Assembly: GCF_015751765.1 (NCBI RefSeq)
Contig: NZ_JADOTX010000001.1
Coordinates: 3,596,001-3,660,000, forward strand
Length of the DNA: 64,000 nt
Origin: Micromonospora ureilytica
GTDB lineage: Bacteria; Actinomycetota; Actinomycetes; Mycobacteriales; Micromonosporaceae
Direction: 5' to 3'
The position numbers were made by a program, and so were the translations under genes. Position 1 is the stretch's first letter; each line of letters begins with the position of its first letter. The notes beneath the pieces were generated by a model. The model was given only the letters and a program-made list of their open reading frames with translations. It made no database searches and was not told where the DNA came from. Positions 55,231 to 63,906 of the stretch are shown piece after piece.

Positions 55231-56829
55231 TCAGCCCATGTTTTGGTCGTCGGTGCCTGCGTCATTCGGTTGGACGCGGGTGTTCGTCCAGACGATCAGC
55301 GACGCGATCAGCAGGAGGATCGAGCCCACCAGGAAGGCGTGGGTGATTCCTTCGGTGAAGGTCGCCTGCAACAGTGCCCGCCCCACGGCCTCGGGGTCGC
55401 CAGGAAGCGCTGTGGTGATCGGGCCGACCACCTGCTCGGTGCGCTGCCCGGCGAAGTGCAGGGACACGCTGCTGAGTACGGCGAGGCCGACTGATCCACC
55501 GAGTTGCTGGGCGGCGTTGAACAGGCCGGAGCCGACGCCGGTGTCCTGCGGTGCCAACCGGTGGAGCGAGGCCGGGGTGAGGCCGGCCAGCACCATTCCC
55601 ATACCCACGGCCATGGTGATCAGGTACGGGAACACCTGGCCCCAGTAGCTGACATTCCCGCCGACCGTGGTGCCGCCGGTGGCGGCCAGCGCCGCGGCGG
55701 CCGGGCTGTCGTCCACCGAAAGCCGTGAGAACATCGCCATCGAGAAGGCGGCCAGCAGGGTGCCGATGCCGGCAATGATCCGCGGCTGGATCCGCGTCAT
55801 CGTCCTGCCCGCCACGGTCGCCGTCACCACGATCCCGAGCGCGAACGGCAGGAAGGCAATGCCGGTCCGCAGCGGCGAGTAGCCGAGGATCTGCTGAACG
55901 AACAGGGTCAGGAAGTAGAACATGGCGAACATCGAAGCCATGGCCAGCGTCAGGGCCAGGTAGCCACCGGCCCGGACCCGGTTGCGGAAGATCCGCAGAG
56001 GCAGCAACGGATGGGCTGCGCGCCGCTCGATCAGCACGAAGATGACGAGCATGGCCACGCTGACGGCCAGGGTCCCTATCGTCGCCGGGTCGTCCCAGCC
56101 ATGCCCCTCACCGGGCCTGGTGAGCCCGTAGACCAGACCGACGATACCCAGCGAACCGGTGATGGTTCCCGGAACGTCGACGAGCCCGCGCCGACGGGGC
56201 GACTCACGCAGCAGCTCCGGGGCCAGCACGGCGATTGCCAGCGCGATCGGGACGTTCAACAAGAAGGTCAGGCGCCAGCCGTCCAGCTCGATTCCGACGA
56301 AGCTGTCCATGCTGGTCAGCCAGCCGCCGATGATCAGGCCGATCCCGGCGCCGGCGCCGGACATCGCGGCGTAGACGCCGAAGGCGCGGTTGCGCGCCGC
56401 ACCCAGCGGGAAGGTCGTGGTGACCAGGGCCAGGGCGGCGGGAGCGATGAGCGCGGCGCTGCTTCCCTGCAGGATGCGCACGCCGAGCAGGAGTGGCCCG
56501 TTCGCGGCGAGACCGCCGAGCACCGATGCGACGGCGAAGCCCACCATGCCGGTCACGAGCATCCGCCGGTAGCCGAACATGTCACCGAGCCGGCCACCGA
56601 GCAGCAGCAGCCCACCGAAGAACAGCGCGTAGCCGATGGTGAGCCAGGTGAGACCGGCGCCGGACATGTCGAGGTCCGCGCCGATGAAGGGCAGCGCGAT
56701 GGTGACGATCGAGCCGTCCAGCACGATCAGCAGTTGGGTGACCGAGATGAGCGCGAGCGCCCAGCCAAGGTGCCGTGTCACCGGCAACTGCTGCGCCTCG
56801 GCAACCTCAGGAGGGTTCGTGTTGGTCAT
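55231..56829 (-). CDS. MFS multidrug exporter, DHA2 (14-helix) family
   Basis: A 532-residue protein with fourteen membrane helices. Motif D1 is LLIVLDGSIVTIALPFIGADLDMS, motif A is GGRLGDMFGYRRMLVTG and motif C is GPGAGIGLIIGGWLT-like (SGAGAGIGLIIGGWL). This is the EmrB/QacA branch of drug/proton antiporters. GGAAGGAA precedes ATG 56829. The upstream flavoprotein gene is on the same strand, 135 bases away, so both may be regulated together. Confidence 0.92.
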   Translation of the reverse strand: MTNTNPPEVAEAQQLPVTRHLGWALALISVTQLLIVLDGSIVTIALPFIGADLDMSGAGLTWLTIGYALFFGGLLLLGGRLGDMFGYRRMLVTGMVGFAVASVLGGLAANGPLLLGVRILQGSSAALIAPAALALVTTTFPLGAARNRAFGVYAAMSGAGAGIGLIIGGWLTSMDSFVGIELDGWRLTFLLNVPIALAIAVLAPELLRESPRRRGLVDVPGTITGSLGIVGLVYGLTRPGEGHGWDDPATIGTLAVSVAMLVIFVLIERRAAHPLLPLRIFRNRVRAGGYLALTLAMASMFAMFYFLTLFVQQILGYSPLRTGIAFLPFALGIVVTATVAGRTMTRIQPRIIAGIGTLLAAFSMAMFSRLSVDDSPAAAALAATGGTTVGGNVSYWGQVFPYLITMAVGMGMVLAGLTPASLHRLAPQDTGVGSGLFNAAQQLGGSVGLAVLSSVSLHFAGQRTEQVVGPITTALPGDPEAVGRALLQATFTEGITHAFLVGSILLLIASLIVWTNTRVQPNDAGTDDQNMG

Positions 56830-56964
56830 GGGTTCCTTCCTTGTGGTGCCCGCCGGAGATCGGCCCTGCGCGGCGCGGCGAGGGCCGCCGGCTGCGCGCT
56901 GGGCCAACCCCGGCTTCGGGTCGGACAGTGGTGCCGACCTTCGGTCAGCTTCGGGTCGTGCTGG

Positions 56965-57942
56965 TCACGAGGCGCCTGCGCTCGGGCGGCGGTGGCGCTC
57001 GACCGCCGTGCGGGTGTCCTCGGCGACGAGGTCGGCGTTGAGGTGCTGTCCGGCGGTCGCTCCGGCGGCCGCGGCCGCCCCGACCTGCGCGGTCAGGTCG
57101 GTGACGTTCCCGGCCAGCCACACCCCGGGCACCTGGCTACGGCCGAACTGGTCGGCGGGCAGGTGGTGCCCCATACCGCTGGGGTGTTCCACGGCGTGCA
57201 GTCCGAGTTCGCTGAGGAAACCGGCGCGCGCCTCCATCCGGGTCGCCACCGCGATGACCTCCCGCGACACCACGCGGCCGTCGGCCATCCGCAGCCCGGT
57301 CAGATCCCCATCGACGGCCTCGGCGGCCGCCACCTCCCCGGTCACCACCTCAATGCCGAGGGCGGCGAACTGCTCCTGCTGCTCCTCGGTGAGCTCGCTG
57401 TGGTGGCTGAAATAGACCAGGTCGTCGCTGAGCTGGCGGAACAACAGGGCGTGGTGCACCGACGGCGCGCCGGTGGCCAGGATGCCGATGGCCCGTCCGC
57501 GCACCTCGTAGCCGTGGCAGTACGGGCAGTGCACGACGTCGTGCCCCCATTGCGGCGCCAGCCCGGCCACGTCGGGCAGCACATCGACCAGGCCGGTCGC
57601 GACCAACAGACGACGAGCCCGCAACCGCGTTCCATCGGCGAGCGTGACGACGAACCTGTCGGCGTCACGACGGGCACCACTGACCTCGCCGGTGAGAATC
57701 TCCCCGCCGTAGCCGCAGACCTCGTCGCGGCCCGCCGCCAGCAACTCGCCGGGCGCGGTGCCCTCCCTGGCGAGCAGTCCGTGCACTCCGGCCGCAGGGG
57801 CGTTGCGCGGCTGACCTGCGTCGATGACGACAACCGAGCGCAGGGAACGGGCGAGAATCAACGCTCCGCTCAGCCCGGCGGCACCACCACCGATGATCAC
57901 AACATCCACCGCTCGCGCGGCCCGTTCTCCGAAGTCCTTCAC
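56965..57942 (-). CDS. Thioredoxin-reductase-like FAD-dependent oxidoreductase
   Basis: A 325-residue flavoprotein. FAD site VVIIGGGAAGLSGALILARS, redox-type CPYC in VVHCPYCHGYEVRGRAIGIL (about residue 139), and C-terminal GVWLAGNVTDLTAQVGAAAAAG. This is the low-molecular-weight thioredoxin-reductase fold used also by dithiol oxidases. GTG 57942 is chosen because GGAGGTGA, a full anti-Shine-Dalgarno match, lies eight bases upstream. It is divergent from an XRE-cupin regulator. Confidence 0.88.
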   Translation of the reverse strand: MKDFGERAARAVDVVIIGGGAAGLSGALILARSLRSVVVIDAGQPRNAPAAGVHGLLAREGTAPGELLAAGRDEVCGYGGEILTGEVSGARRDADRFVVTLADGTRLRARRLLVATGLVDVLPDVAGLAPQWGHDVVHCPYCHGYEVRGRAIGILATGAPSVHHALLFRQLSDDLVYFSHHSELTEEQQEQFAALGIEVVTGEVAAAEAVDGDLTGLRMADGRVVSREVIAVATRMEARAGFLSELGLHAVEHPSGMGHHLPADQFGRSQVPGVWLAGNVTDLTAQVGAAAAAGATAGQHLNADLVAEDTRTAVERHRRPSAGAS

Positions 57943-58021
57943 TTCGATCACCTCCGGGCACGACAGTGCGCGGCAGCCGGCGGAACGACAACTTCCTTCC
58001 CAGTTATGGCAACATCGGGGG

Positions 58022-58624
58022 ATGTTCGATGACATGGAGGAGGCCATCGCCGCCGCCGGCCCCCGGCTGCAACAGCTGCGGCGCAGCCACCGCCTCACCC
58101 TCACCGACGTGGCCGAGAGAACCGGCATCTCGAAGAGCACCCTGTCGCGGCTGGAATCGGGCCAACGACGCGCCAGCCTCGAACTGCTGCTCCCGCTCGC
58201 GAAGATCTACCAGGTCACGCTGGACAACCTCGTCAACGCCCCTGCGAGCGGCGACCCGCGGATCAACCTCCGTCCGGTCAGACGTGACGGGGCGACCCTG
58301 CTCCCGCTCACACGCCGACCGGGTGGCATCCAGGCGTTCAAAATTGTGCTTGAGGCGGGCGGATCGGACACGCCGGACCTCCGCACGCATGAGGGTTACG
58401 AGTGGCTCTACGTCCTCAACGGCCGCTTACGCCTCATGCTGGGCGGTCACGACCTCGTCCTCCGTCCCGGCGAGGCCGCCGAGTTCGACACCCGCACCCC
58501 CCATTGGTTCGGAACGCTCGACGGTGAAGGGGCCGAGTTCCTCAGCCTGTTCGGCCAGCAGGGTGAGCAGGTCCACTTCCGGGCGAGACCGAAGACGCCA
58601 CGACGCCAGGACAGCGCCGGATGA
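58022..58624 (+). CDS. XRE-cupin transcriptional regulator
   Basis: A 200-residue regulator: helix-turn-helix LTDVAERTGISKSTLSRLESGQRRASLELLLPLAKIYQ, then a cupin domain (THEGYEWLYVLNGRLRLMLGGHDLVLRPGEAAEFDTRTPHWFG). Such proteins sense small ligands through the cupin. It is divergent from the thioredoxin-reductase-like gene and likely regulates it and the DHA2 exporter beyond. Confidence 0.9.
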   Translation: MFDDMEEAIAAAGPRLQQLRRSHRLTLTDVAERTGISKSTLSRLESGQRRASLELLLPLAKIYQVTLDNLVNAPASGDPRINLRPVRRDGATLLPLTRRPGGIQAFKIVLEAGGSDTPDLRTHEGYEWLYVLNGRLRLMLGGHDLVLRPGEAAEFDTRTPHWFGTLDGEGAEFLSLFGQQGEQVHFRARPKTPRRQDSAG

Positions 58625-58720
58625 CGGAGGATGGCGACCCTGACGGGCAGTGACACCCCGCGCACCAAGCGGAAGACTCGACCTTGACGGATACGTCGAC
58701 CATCTGCTTATGTTGATGAC

Positions 58721-59077
58721 ATGACTAAACCCTCCGCGCCGATGCGCGAGCCCACATATTTCATCCTCGCCGCGTTGCAGGACGAACCGTTGCACGGCTA
58801 CGCCATCGTCAAACGCGCGCAGGAGTTGTCCGACGGGCGAGTGCGGTTGACGACCGGCACGTTGTACGCCGCGCTGGACCGGCTCAACGGTGAGGAGATG
58901 GTGCGGGTGGCCGAGGAGACGGTGGTCAACGGTCGCGCCCGTCGCACGTACGAGCTGACCGAGCGTGGGTTGTCCGCACTACACGAGGAGGCGGCGCGGC
59001 TGATCGCTGCGGCTCGGGTCGTTCGAGACCGCTCAGTACGGTCGACGGCCGCGACGGTTCGGACGGCACCGGCATGA
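58721..59077 (+). CDS. PadR family transcriptional regulator
   Basis: A 118-residue PadR winged helix: PTYFILAALQDEPLHGYAIVKRAQELSDGRVRLTTGTLYAALDRLNGEEMV. The wing is RARRTYELTERG. Its stop overlaps the start of a membrane protein gene (ATGA), a common PadR/membrane-protein coupling. The ligand is unknown. Confidence 0.92.
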   Translation: MTKPSAPMREPTYFILAALQDEPLHGYAIVKRAQELSDGRVRLTTGTLYAALDRLNGEEMVRVAEETVVNGRARRTYELTERGLSALHEEAARLIAAARVVRDRSVRSTAATVRTAPA

Positions 59078-60030
59078 CCGGCCTGGAGCGCCGCTACCGG
59101 TGGCTGCTACGCGCGTACCCGCGGGCCTACCGGCAGTACCGCGCCGACGAGATGCTGGAAACGCTGCTGGTCGCAGGCGAGACGGACCGGAGGCATCCGA
59201 GGCTTCGGGAGTCCCTCGCACTCGTGGTGGGAGGTCTGCGGGTCCGCTCCGGTGTAGACCGGCTCCGCTCCCGGGACACCTTGCGACACTCCGCCCTGCG
59301 ATCGACCACACTGTCCCTGCTCGTGTGCGGCGTTGCCCTTACGGCCCTGCCCCTCACGTGGCGCGTATGGCTGCTGTTGCCGGGTAATTCCGCCAACTTT
59401 CTGTATGAGCGAAGCTCGGTCACGCCCGCACTACTGCTTCTCGCGCTGGTCGCCGCAGTGTGGGCTCGCTACCGCCTCGCACTCCCCCTAACCATTGGTG
59501 CCTTCGGCTGGGATATCTGGTACTCCGCAGCGAATGACCTGAGGTACGCGGTAGAGCCATGGGCAAGGTACGACGATGCTTTGGGGCTCCGGACAGGTCT
59601 CTACCTGATCATGCAAATTTCTACGTGGGTATGCTTGTTAGCCGTTCTAACAATGCTGCCACTACTCCGAGCGCGCCAACCACGGGCCACGCGACCATGG
59701 ACCTGGCTTGTCGGCGCCACGATGACCATAACGGCCATAACGCCCAACCCGCTCAATGGCTGGGCGGATGGGTTGACCCTACCGGTCATCGTGGCCACCG
59801 GGCTGGTGGCGGCCCTCGTGGGCGCGGCGTTCGATGTGCGGGTATCGATCGCGGCAAGCGCGGTCCTTCTGGCGCTGATGCTGCCGATGCTGGCCTATCA
59901 GCCGACCAATTGGACGCTCTACGGTTGGAACTCGAACCCGCGAAATTTGCTCCTCGAAGTCGTGGTCGGAATTTTCGCAGTCAACGTCACGGTCAGCAGA
60001 ATGGCCGCCCGCCGGCAAGTCGCCCTCTGA
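59074..60030 (+). CDS. Membrane protein co-transcribed with PadR
   Basis: A 318-residue protein. The N-terminus LERRYRWLLRAYPRAYRQYRADEMLETLL is the typical soluble start of proteins encoded next to PadR regulators in actinomycetes, followed by six to seven membrane helices. The AT content rises in its second half compared with neighbouring genes. The function is unknown; PadR likely controls it. Confidence 0.75.
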   Translation: MTGLERRYRWLLRAYPRAYRQYRADEMLETLLVAGETDRRHPRLRESLALVVGGLRVRSGVDRLRSRDTLRHSALRSTTLSLLVCGVALTALPLTWRVWLLLPGNSANFLYERSSVTPALLLLALVAAVWARYRLALPLTIGAFGWDIWYSAANDLRYAVEPWARYDDALGLRTGLYLIMQISTWVCLLAVLTMLPLLRARQPRATRPWTWLVGATMTITAITPNPLNGWADGLTLPVIVATGLVAALVGAAFDVRVSIAASAVLLALMLPMLAYQPTNWTLYGWNSNPRNLLLEVVVGIFAVNVTVSRMAARRQVAL

Positions 60031-60034
60031 CGGC

Positions 60035-60285
60035 GATGTCGCTCCCGTTCGGTGCCAAGCCGCAGCGCACCCGGAACAGGCTGGAGGCCCTGCTGCGCCG
60101 GATGGCGGCCGGGCTGCCCCGGGTGAACCGGATCACCGACGTCTACAACGCGGTCTCGATCACCCACGGCATCCCGTCGGCGGTGAGGACCTGCCCCACT
60201 ACGCGGGCTCACCACGGCTGATCAGAGCCGCCGGCACCGAGCCTTCGACACCGTCACCAGAAGCAACTTAGAACGCAATGTGCGC
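60035..60285 (+). pseudogene. Frameshifted remnant of a B3/B4 tRNA-binding-domain protein
   Basis: FGAKPQRTRNRLEALL and GLPRVNRITDVYNAVSITHGIP match the B3/B4 domain of phenylalanyl-tRNA synthetase beta subunits and their free-standing relatives. After GIP the match moves to another frame (GGEDLPHYAGSPRLIRAAGTEP), and a second one-base deletion follows. The N-terminal part of the domain is absent, so this is a decayed gene. Confidence 0.65.
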
Positions 60286-60374
60286 AGGGGGTCAACAGTC
60301 AACGCACATACCGTTGTAAGTCGAACCCAGGGTGTGACCCGCTTGCACCAGCCGCCAAGCTGAGAGCACCACCT

Positions 60375-60599
60375 GTGTCTGAAGCCGCCTACCAACAGGT
60401 CGCGCGTGATATCCGCGAGCAGATCAGCTGCGGCCAGTTGAAGCCGGGCGACAAGCTGCCGTCCTTCGCCGCCCTGTGCGAGCACTACGACGTGAGCAAC
60501 ACCGTCATCCGCGCCGCCATGCTCATCTTGAAAGCCGAGGGGTTGATTGATGGCCGGCAGGGCAAGGGCGTGTACGTCACGAACCAGCAGCCTGGGTAG
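60375..60599 (+). CDS. Minimal GntR-family DNA-binding protein
   Basis: A 74-residue protein consisting only of the GntR winged helix: QQVARDIREQISCGQLKPGDKLPSFAALCEHYDVSNTVIRAAMLILKAEGLI. The usual effector domain is absent. Such minimal GntR proteins are common in actinomycete accessory regions. The start is GTG 60375. Confidence 0.85.
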   Translation: MSEAAYQQVARDIREQISCGQLKPGDKLPSFAALCEHYDVSNTVIRAAMLILKAEGLIDGRQGKGVYVTNQQPG

Positions 60600-60786
60600 C
60601 CGAAGCGCTGGGACAACAGCCGGACGGACAGGGAACGGCCTCGCCGAATGAGCTTCGCGAACCCTCTGCATCACTGAGGGTGCAATACGGGCACGAGCCG
60701 AGCGTAGGTGCCCAGAAGAACTGATGCTCGGGGTGGGTTGGGCAGTGCCGCGCATATTCCGGATCTTGCCGCCGTTCGGGTGCCAC
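60577..60786 (-). CDS. Possible small zinc-ribbon protein
   Basis: About 69 residues from GTG 60786. It contains EYARHCPTHPEHQFFWAP then GSCPYC, giving His/Cys spacing suitable for a zinc site. The C-terminal end overlaps the end of the GntR gene on the other strand. The start is uncertain, and the region may be non-coding. Confidence 0.4.
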   Translation of the reverse strand: MAPERRQDPEYARHCPTHPEHQFFWAPTLGSCPYCTLSDAEGSRSSFGEAVPCPSGCCPSASATQAAGS

Positions 60787-60891
60787 GTTGGCAGTGTCCA
60801 CCTTGGCGGCTAGTCCAGCTCGGCGGATCGCGGGGCCGGCTTGGCTTCGGGCGGATACCCGCTCGGCCTGGCACCCGCGTAGGCTCCATAG

Positions 60892-61191
60892 ATGCCGGAC
60901 ATCTCTCCTCGACTCCGACGCCGCATCGACGCCGACTTTCCCCACCACGCCGACGTGGTCGTGGGCAGGCTGCACAGCCTCGATCAACTAGTCGCGGACT
61001 CTCGTCAGAACCCGGAACGGATGTTTGCAGCGGTGGTACGCCTCGCTCAGGGCCGACTCGACAAGCTCGACGATGCTTCAAGTCTGGCCAGAGAGGACTG
61101 GCGTGATCTCTTAGTCGGAGCTGACTTCGGAAACGAAGACTGGCCCGCCCGCCTCTCCGACTGGCTCAGCGCTCCCGGAGCCAACCGGTGA
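60892..61191 (+). CDS. Hypothetical protein
   Basis: A 99-residue protein starting MPDISPRLRRRIDADFPHHADVVVGRLHSL. It is helical, charged and without membrane segments. Codon third positions are strongly GC-rich as in real genes of this genome. I do not recognise the family. Confidence 0.6.
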   Translation: MPDISPRLRRRIDADFPHHADVVVGRLHSLDQLVADSRQNPERMFAAVVRLAQGRLDKLDDASSLAREDWRDLLVGADFGNEDWPARLSDWLSAPGANR

Positions 61192-61438
61192 CAGCGCCCG
61201 TCGTGGCCGGCGGACCCCTCGCTTGTAAGGCGCACCTGGCCATGGTGGCAGCGTCGTCACCGTCCAAGACGTCCAGGATGACGCCTTGATCCGTACGAGC
61301 GAGTCCGCCGACGTCTCCGGCTGCCATCGTTGGTGGCCGCTTGAGGACGTTTGACGGTGTCTTGTCCCCCCTGTGCCCCGCCCGCCGGCACGGCGTGGTT
61401 AGCGGCCGGCACCGGCATCCGATGGCGAGGGGATCGAC

Positions 61439-61774
61439 GTGGCGTTGACCAAGAAAGGCTCTCGGCTCGTCACGGTCGACGGCGTCGTCTACAGGTGGCG
61501 AGTGCGCGGAAGACCAACCTATGCCCAAGCGCTCGGTGAGCGACCACTCGCTTTCGCCGTTGAGCAAGCCGACTGCAAGGGCAGCGTACTGCTCGTTAGC
61601 ATGCCCCAGGACCACCCGAGCAACTGGACCGGCGGCCCGTCGATCCCCGTTCTTCCATCGGAGGTCGCGGCAGTCATTCGCAAGGCACTGGGCGAGGGAT
61701 GGCGACCTAGCCAGCCGGCGGCGGCCTTTCGCACGACTGCGCCCGACGCATCGCAAGAGCCCCCGACCCCTTGA
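61439..61774 (+). CDS. Hypothetical protein
   Basis: A 111-residue protein starting MALTKKGSRLVTVDGVVYRWRVRGRPTY. The N-terminal half looks like a small beta domain, and the C-terminal tail is Pro/Ala-rich. Similar short KKGSR..TVDG..YRW proteins are widespread in actinomycetes but have no known function. The start is GTG 61439. Confidence 0.65.
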   Translation: MALTKKGSRLVTVDGVVYRWRVRGRPTYAQALGERPLAFAVEQADCKGSVLLVSMPQDHPSNWTGGPSIPVLPSEVAAVIRKALGEGWRPSQPAAAFRTTAPDASQEPPTP

Positions 61775-62007
61775 CCCCCAGGCAACCAACACAGCCGTCC
61801 GACCTGCTCCCCCACGACGAGTGAGCTGCAAGAACGGTCCTCCTGTGTCCACGCCCGTCCGGCGAAGTCCGTCCCCGTCGTCAATCGGTTAGTCACCCGG
61901 CCCCCTCGGGACCCGTGCCGCCGACCTGGCGTTGCCCCCTGCCCGGCGGCCCGCGACCGACATCGCCGTCGCATGCCGCTCGACGTGGCCTGGGTACTGT
62001 CGTCCGC

Positions 62008-62391
62008 GTGGACCGGCATCAACTGATCGCTCTGCTGGCGGGCGGGGGCAGCGCATATGCGATGTGTCGAGATGCGCTCCACGACGGCGCAGACTTCACC
62101 ATCGCGAACGGTGCCATGCCCGCAACCCACTTCGCCCGGATCTATGACCGCCGCAAGCGGCACTGCCAAGAGCGTGGTATCGCCACGCTCGGCTTCCGTC
62201 AAGGCGTCGAACGTCTGCAAAATGCGAGGAATCACGCTGTACGCCTGGGCTGGGTCAAGGTCGCGAATCCGGACTACCACTTCCAACTCTTCCTGACCGA
62301 AGACCTGTCTGCGGTGATTGCCTGCATCGGAGTTGACCAAGCGCATCAGGTTCGCCGAGACGACGGCCCGGAACTGACCTCTTCGGTGTGA
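62008..62391 (+). CDS. Hypothetical protein
   Basis: A 127-residue protein from GTG 62008 (VDRHQLIALLAGGGSAYAMCRDALHDGADFTI). The frame is open upstream, but that part is Arg/Pro-rich and unlike a protein start. The C-terminal half has LGWVKVANPDYHFQLFLTEDLSAVIACIGVDQ. No family is recognised. Confidence 0.55.
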   Translation: MDRHQLIALLAGGGSAYAMCRDALHDGADFTIANGAMPATHFARIYDRRKRHCQERGIATLGFRQGVERLQNARNHAVRLGWVKVANPDYHFQLFLTEDLSAVIACIGVDQAHQVRRDDGPELTSSV

Positions 62392-62413
62392 AACAGGACG
62401 CCGTAGTGACTCT

Positions 62414-62534
62414 GACCTAGGGAAACGTAAAGCCGCAGGTAGGGGTGGGTGCAGTTGAGCGCCGTTCGATGCCGTTGGACGCAGTTCAAGGCCGTTCAGG
62501 GCATCCCGCTGTTCCCAACCTGCTCCCCTAGGTC
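62414..62534. repeat. Five degenerate 10-bp tandem repeats within a 9-bp inverted repeat
   Basis: From 62451 to 62500 five 10-mers follow each other: GCAGTTGAGC, GCCGTTCGAT, GCCGTTGGAC, GCAGTTCAAG, GCCGTTCAGG (consensus GCMGTT). The block is flanked by GACCTAGGG (62414-62422) and its exact complement CCCTAGGTC (62526-62534). The rest of the 295-base spacer to 62686 holds no convincing gene. Confidence 0.5.
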
Positions 62535-62686
62535 GGGCTCGCACCGCGCCGTCGGCCGATCGTGAGCTGCCGGTCCAATGCTTTCGTTGGCGACAGCGCT
62601 GGCTCCCACAGCCGCATCGGACGATCGGAACACGCGCACCACAGCCGCGCCTCGTCAGCGGCAGATGTGCACGTTGGGTTGACGCC

Positions 62687-62986
62687 GTGACATTGCGGAT
62701 GAGCGGGATGTTTGCCCAGTCCGGACGGGATGCGAGGCTGAACGCGTGGCTTCCGGATCGACGTACACGTGGACAACCCCGGCTACCCGGCGGCTTGGTA
62801 CGCACCTTGAACGCGTCGGTGTATCCAGAGACCGGCGGAGTGTCACGGTACCGGGCTCACCCTGCGCAGGTCGATGACATCCTCGCCCAGGTGAAGATTG
62901 TCGCCGGGTTTCTCGACTCGTCGACCCCGGAGGCCCGCCAGTCCCTCAGCCGGCGCGACGCCCGTCCGCCGGTAACGGCCGTATGA
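62687..62986 (+). CDS. Hypothetical protein upstream of AEC transporter, doubtful
   Basis: A 99-residue frame from GTG 62687. The C-terminal half (VSRYRAHPAQVDDILAQVKIVAGFLDSSTPEARQSL) looks protein-like, and its stop overlaps the ATG of the AEC transporter. The N-terminal part is poor and the start is uncertain. Confidence 0.35.
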   Translation: MTLRMSGMFAQSGRDARLNAWLPDRRTRGQPRLPGGLVRTLNASVYPETGGVSRYRAHPAQVDDILAQVKIVAGFLDSSTPEARQSLSRRDARPPVTAV

Positions 62987-63906
62987 GTTTGGTGTCGGCG
63001 TTCGCACCGATCTGGATCCTTACCGCGGTCGGCTACGCGGCCTGTCGTTGGGGCCTGCTGGGCGAGGAGGTGGCGTCGGTGCTCGGCCGGTTCGTGTTTC
63101 AACTCGCGATGCCGTCCGCCCTGTTCCTAGCCCTGTCCCGAATGCCGCTTTCCGGGTTCGCCGGCCGCTCGCTGCTCGCCTTTGGCGTGAGCACGGCCGC
63201 GGTCGTCGGGCTCGGGTGGGTCGGCGCGAGCTGGCTGTTCGGTCGCGAGCCCGGCGAACGGCCGATCTGGGGCATGGCCGCCGGGTACGTAAACTCGGCG
63301 AACCTCGGCATCCCGATCGCAACGCAGATTCTCGGCAACGTGTCGTTCCTGGCGGAGGTGGTGCTGCTGCAGGTGCTGGTGGTGACGCCCGTGATCCTGG
63401 TCGCCCTGGACCGGCACAGCGACCCGGCCGGGCGGGTACGGGTCCGCCGTATCGCCTCCCTGCCAGTACGCAACCCTGTGATCCTGGCGTCCCTGCTCGG
63501 TGTCGCGTGCTCGGCAACCGGCCTGCATCTGCCGTCGATGGCCGACGCGTCGCTCACCCTGCTGTCGGGCTCCGCCGTTCCGGCCGCCCTGGTCGCGCTC
63601 GGCGCGTCGATGCACGGCCCGGCGCCGTCCCGGGCCGAACCGGCCGCGCTGGCCGGGCTGGCCGTGATCACCGCGCTGAAGCTCGTCACACAGCCGGTCA
63701 TCGCGTACGCGGCCGGGCTGGCCTTGCACCTATCCGCGCCGCAGTTGCTCGCCGTGGTGGTGTGCGCAGGCCTGCCGACAGCGCAGAACACGTTCATCTT
63801 CGGCCAGGAGTACGGCGTCGGCGAGGCGGTTGCCAACCGGGCGGTGGTGGTGACCACGACGCTGTCGCTGGCCACCCTGGCCGCGGCGGTGGCGCTGCTC
63901 GGGTAG
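62983..63906 (+). CDS. AEC family (auxin efflux carrier-like) transporter
   Basis: A 307-residue protein with about ten membrane helices in two halves. Hallmarks are GRFVFQLAMPSALFLALSR, YVNSANLGIPIATQILGN and CAGLPTAQNTFIFGQEYG. AEC proteins export small organic acids or amino acids. No regulator is seen nearby inside the window. Confidence 0.9.
   Translation: MSLVSAFAPIWILTAVGYAACRWGLLGEEVASVLGRFVFQLAMPSALFLALSRMPLSGFAGRSLLAFGVSTAAVVGLGWVGASWLFGREPGERPIWGMAAGYVNSANLGIPIATQILGNVSFLAEVVLLQVLVVTPVILVALDRHSDPAGRVRVRRIASLPVRNPVILASLLGVACSATGLHLPSMADASLTLLSGSAVPAALVALGASMHGPAPSRAEPAALAGLAVITALKLVTQPVIAYAAGLALHLSAPQLLAVVVCAGLPTAQNTFIFGQEYGVGEAVANRAVVVTTTLSLATLAAAVALLG

Noticed and set aside
62528..62776. 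Antisense 82-codon frame near the AEC transporter
   Set aside because: No ribosome site, biased composition and overlap with another doubtful frame; no family recognised.
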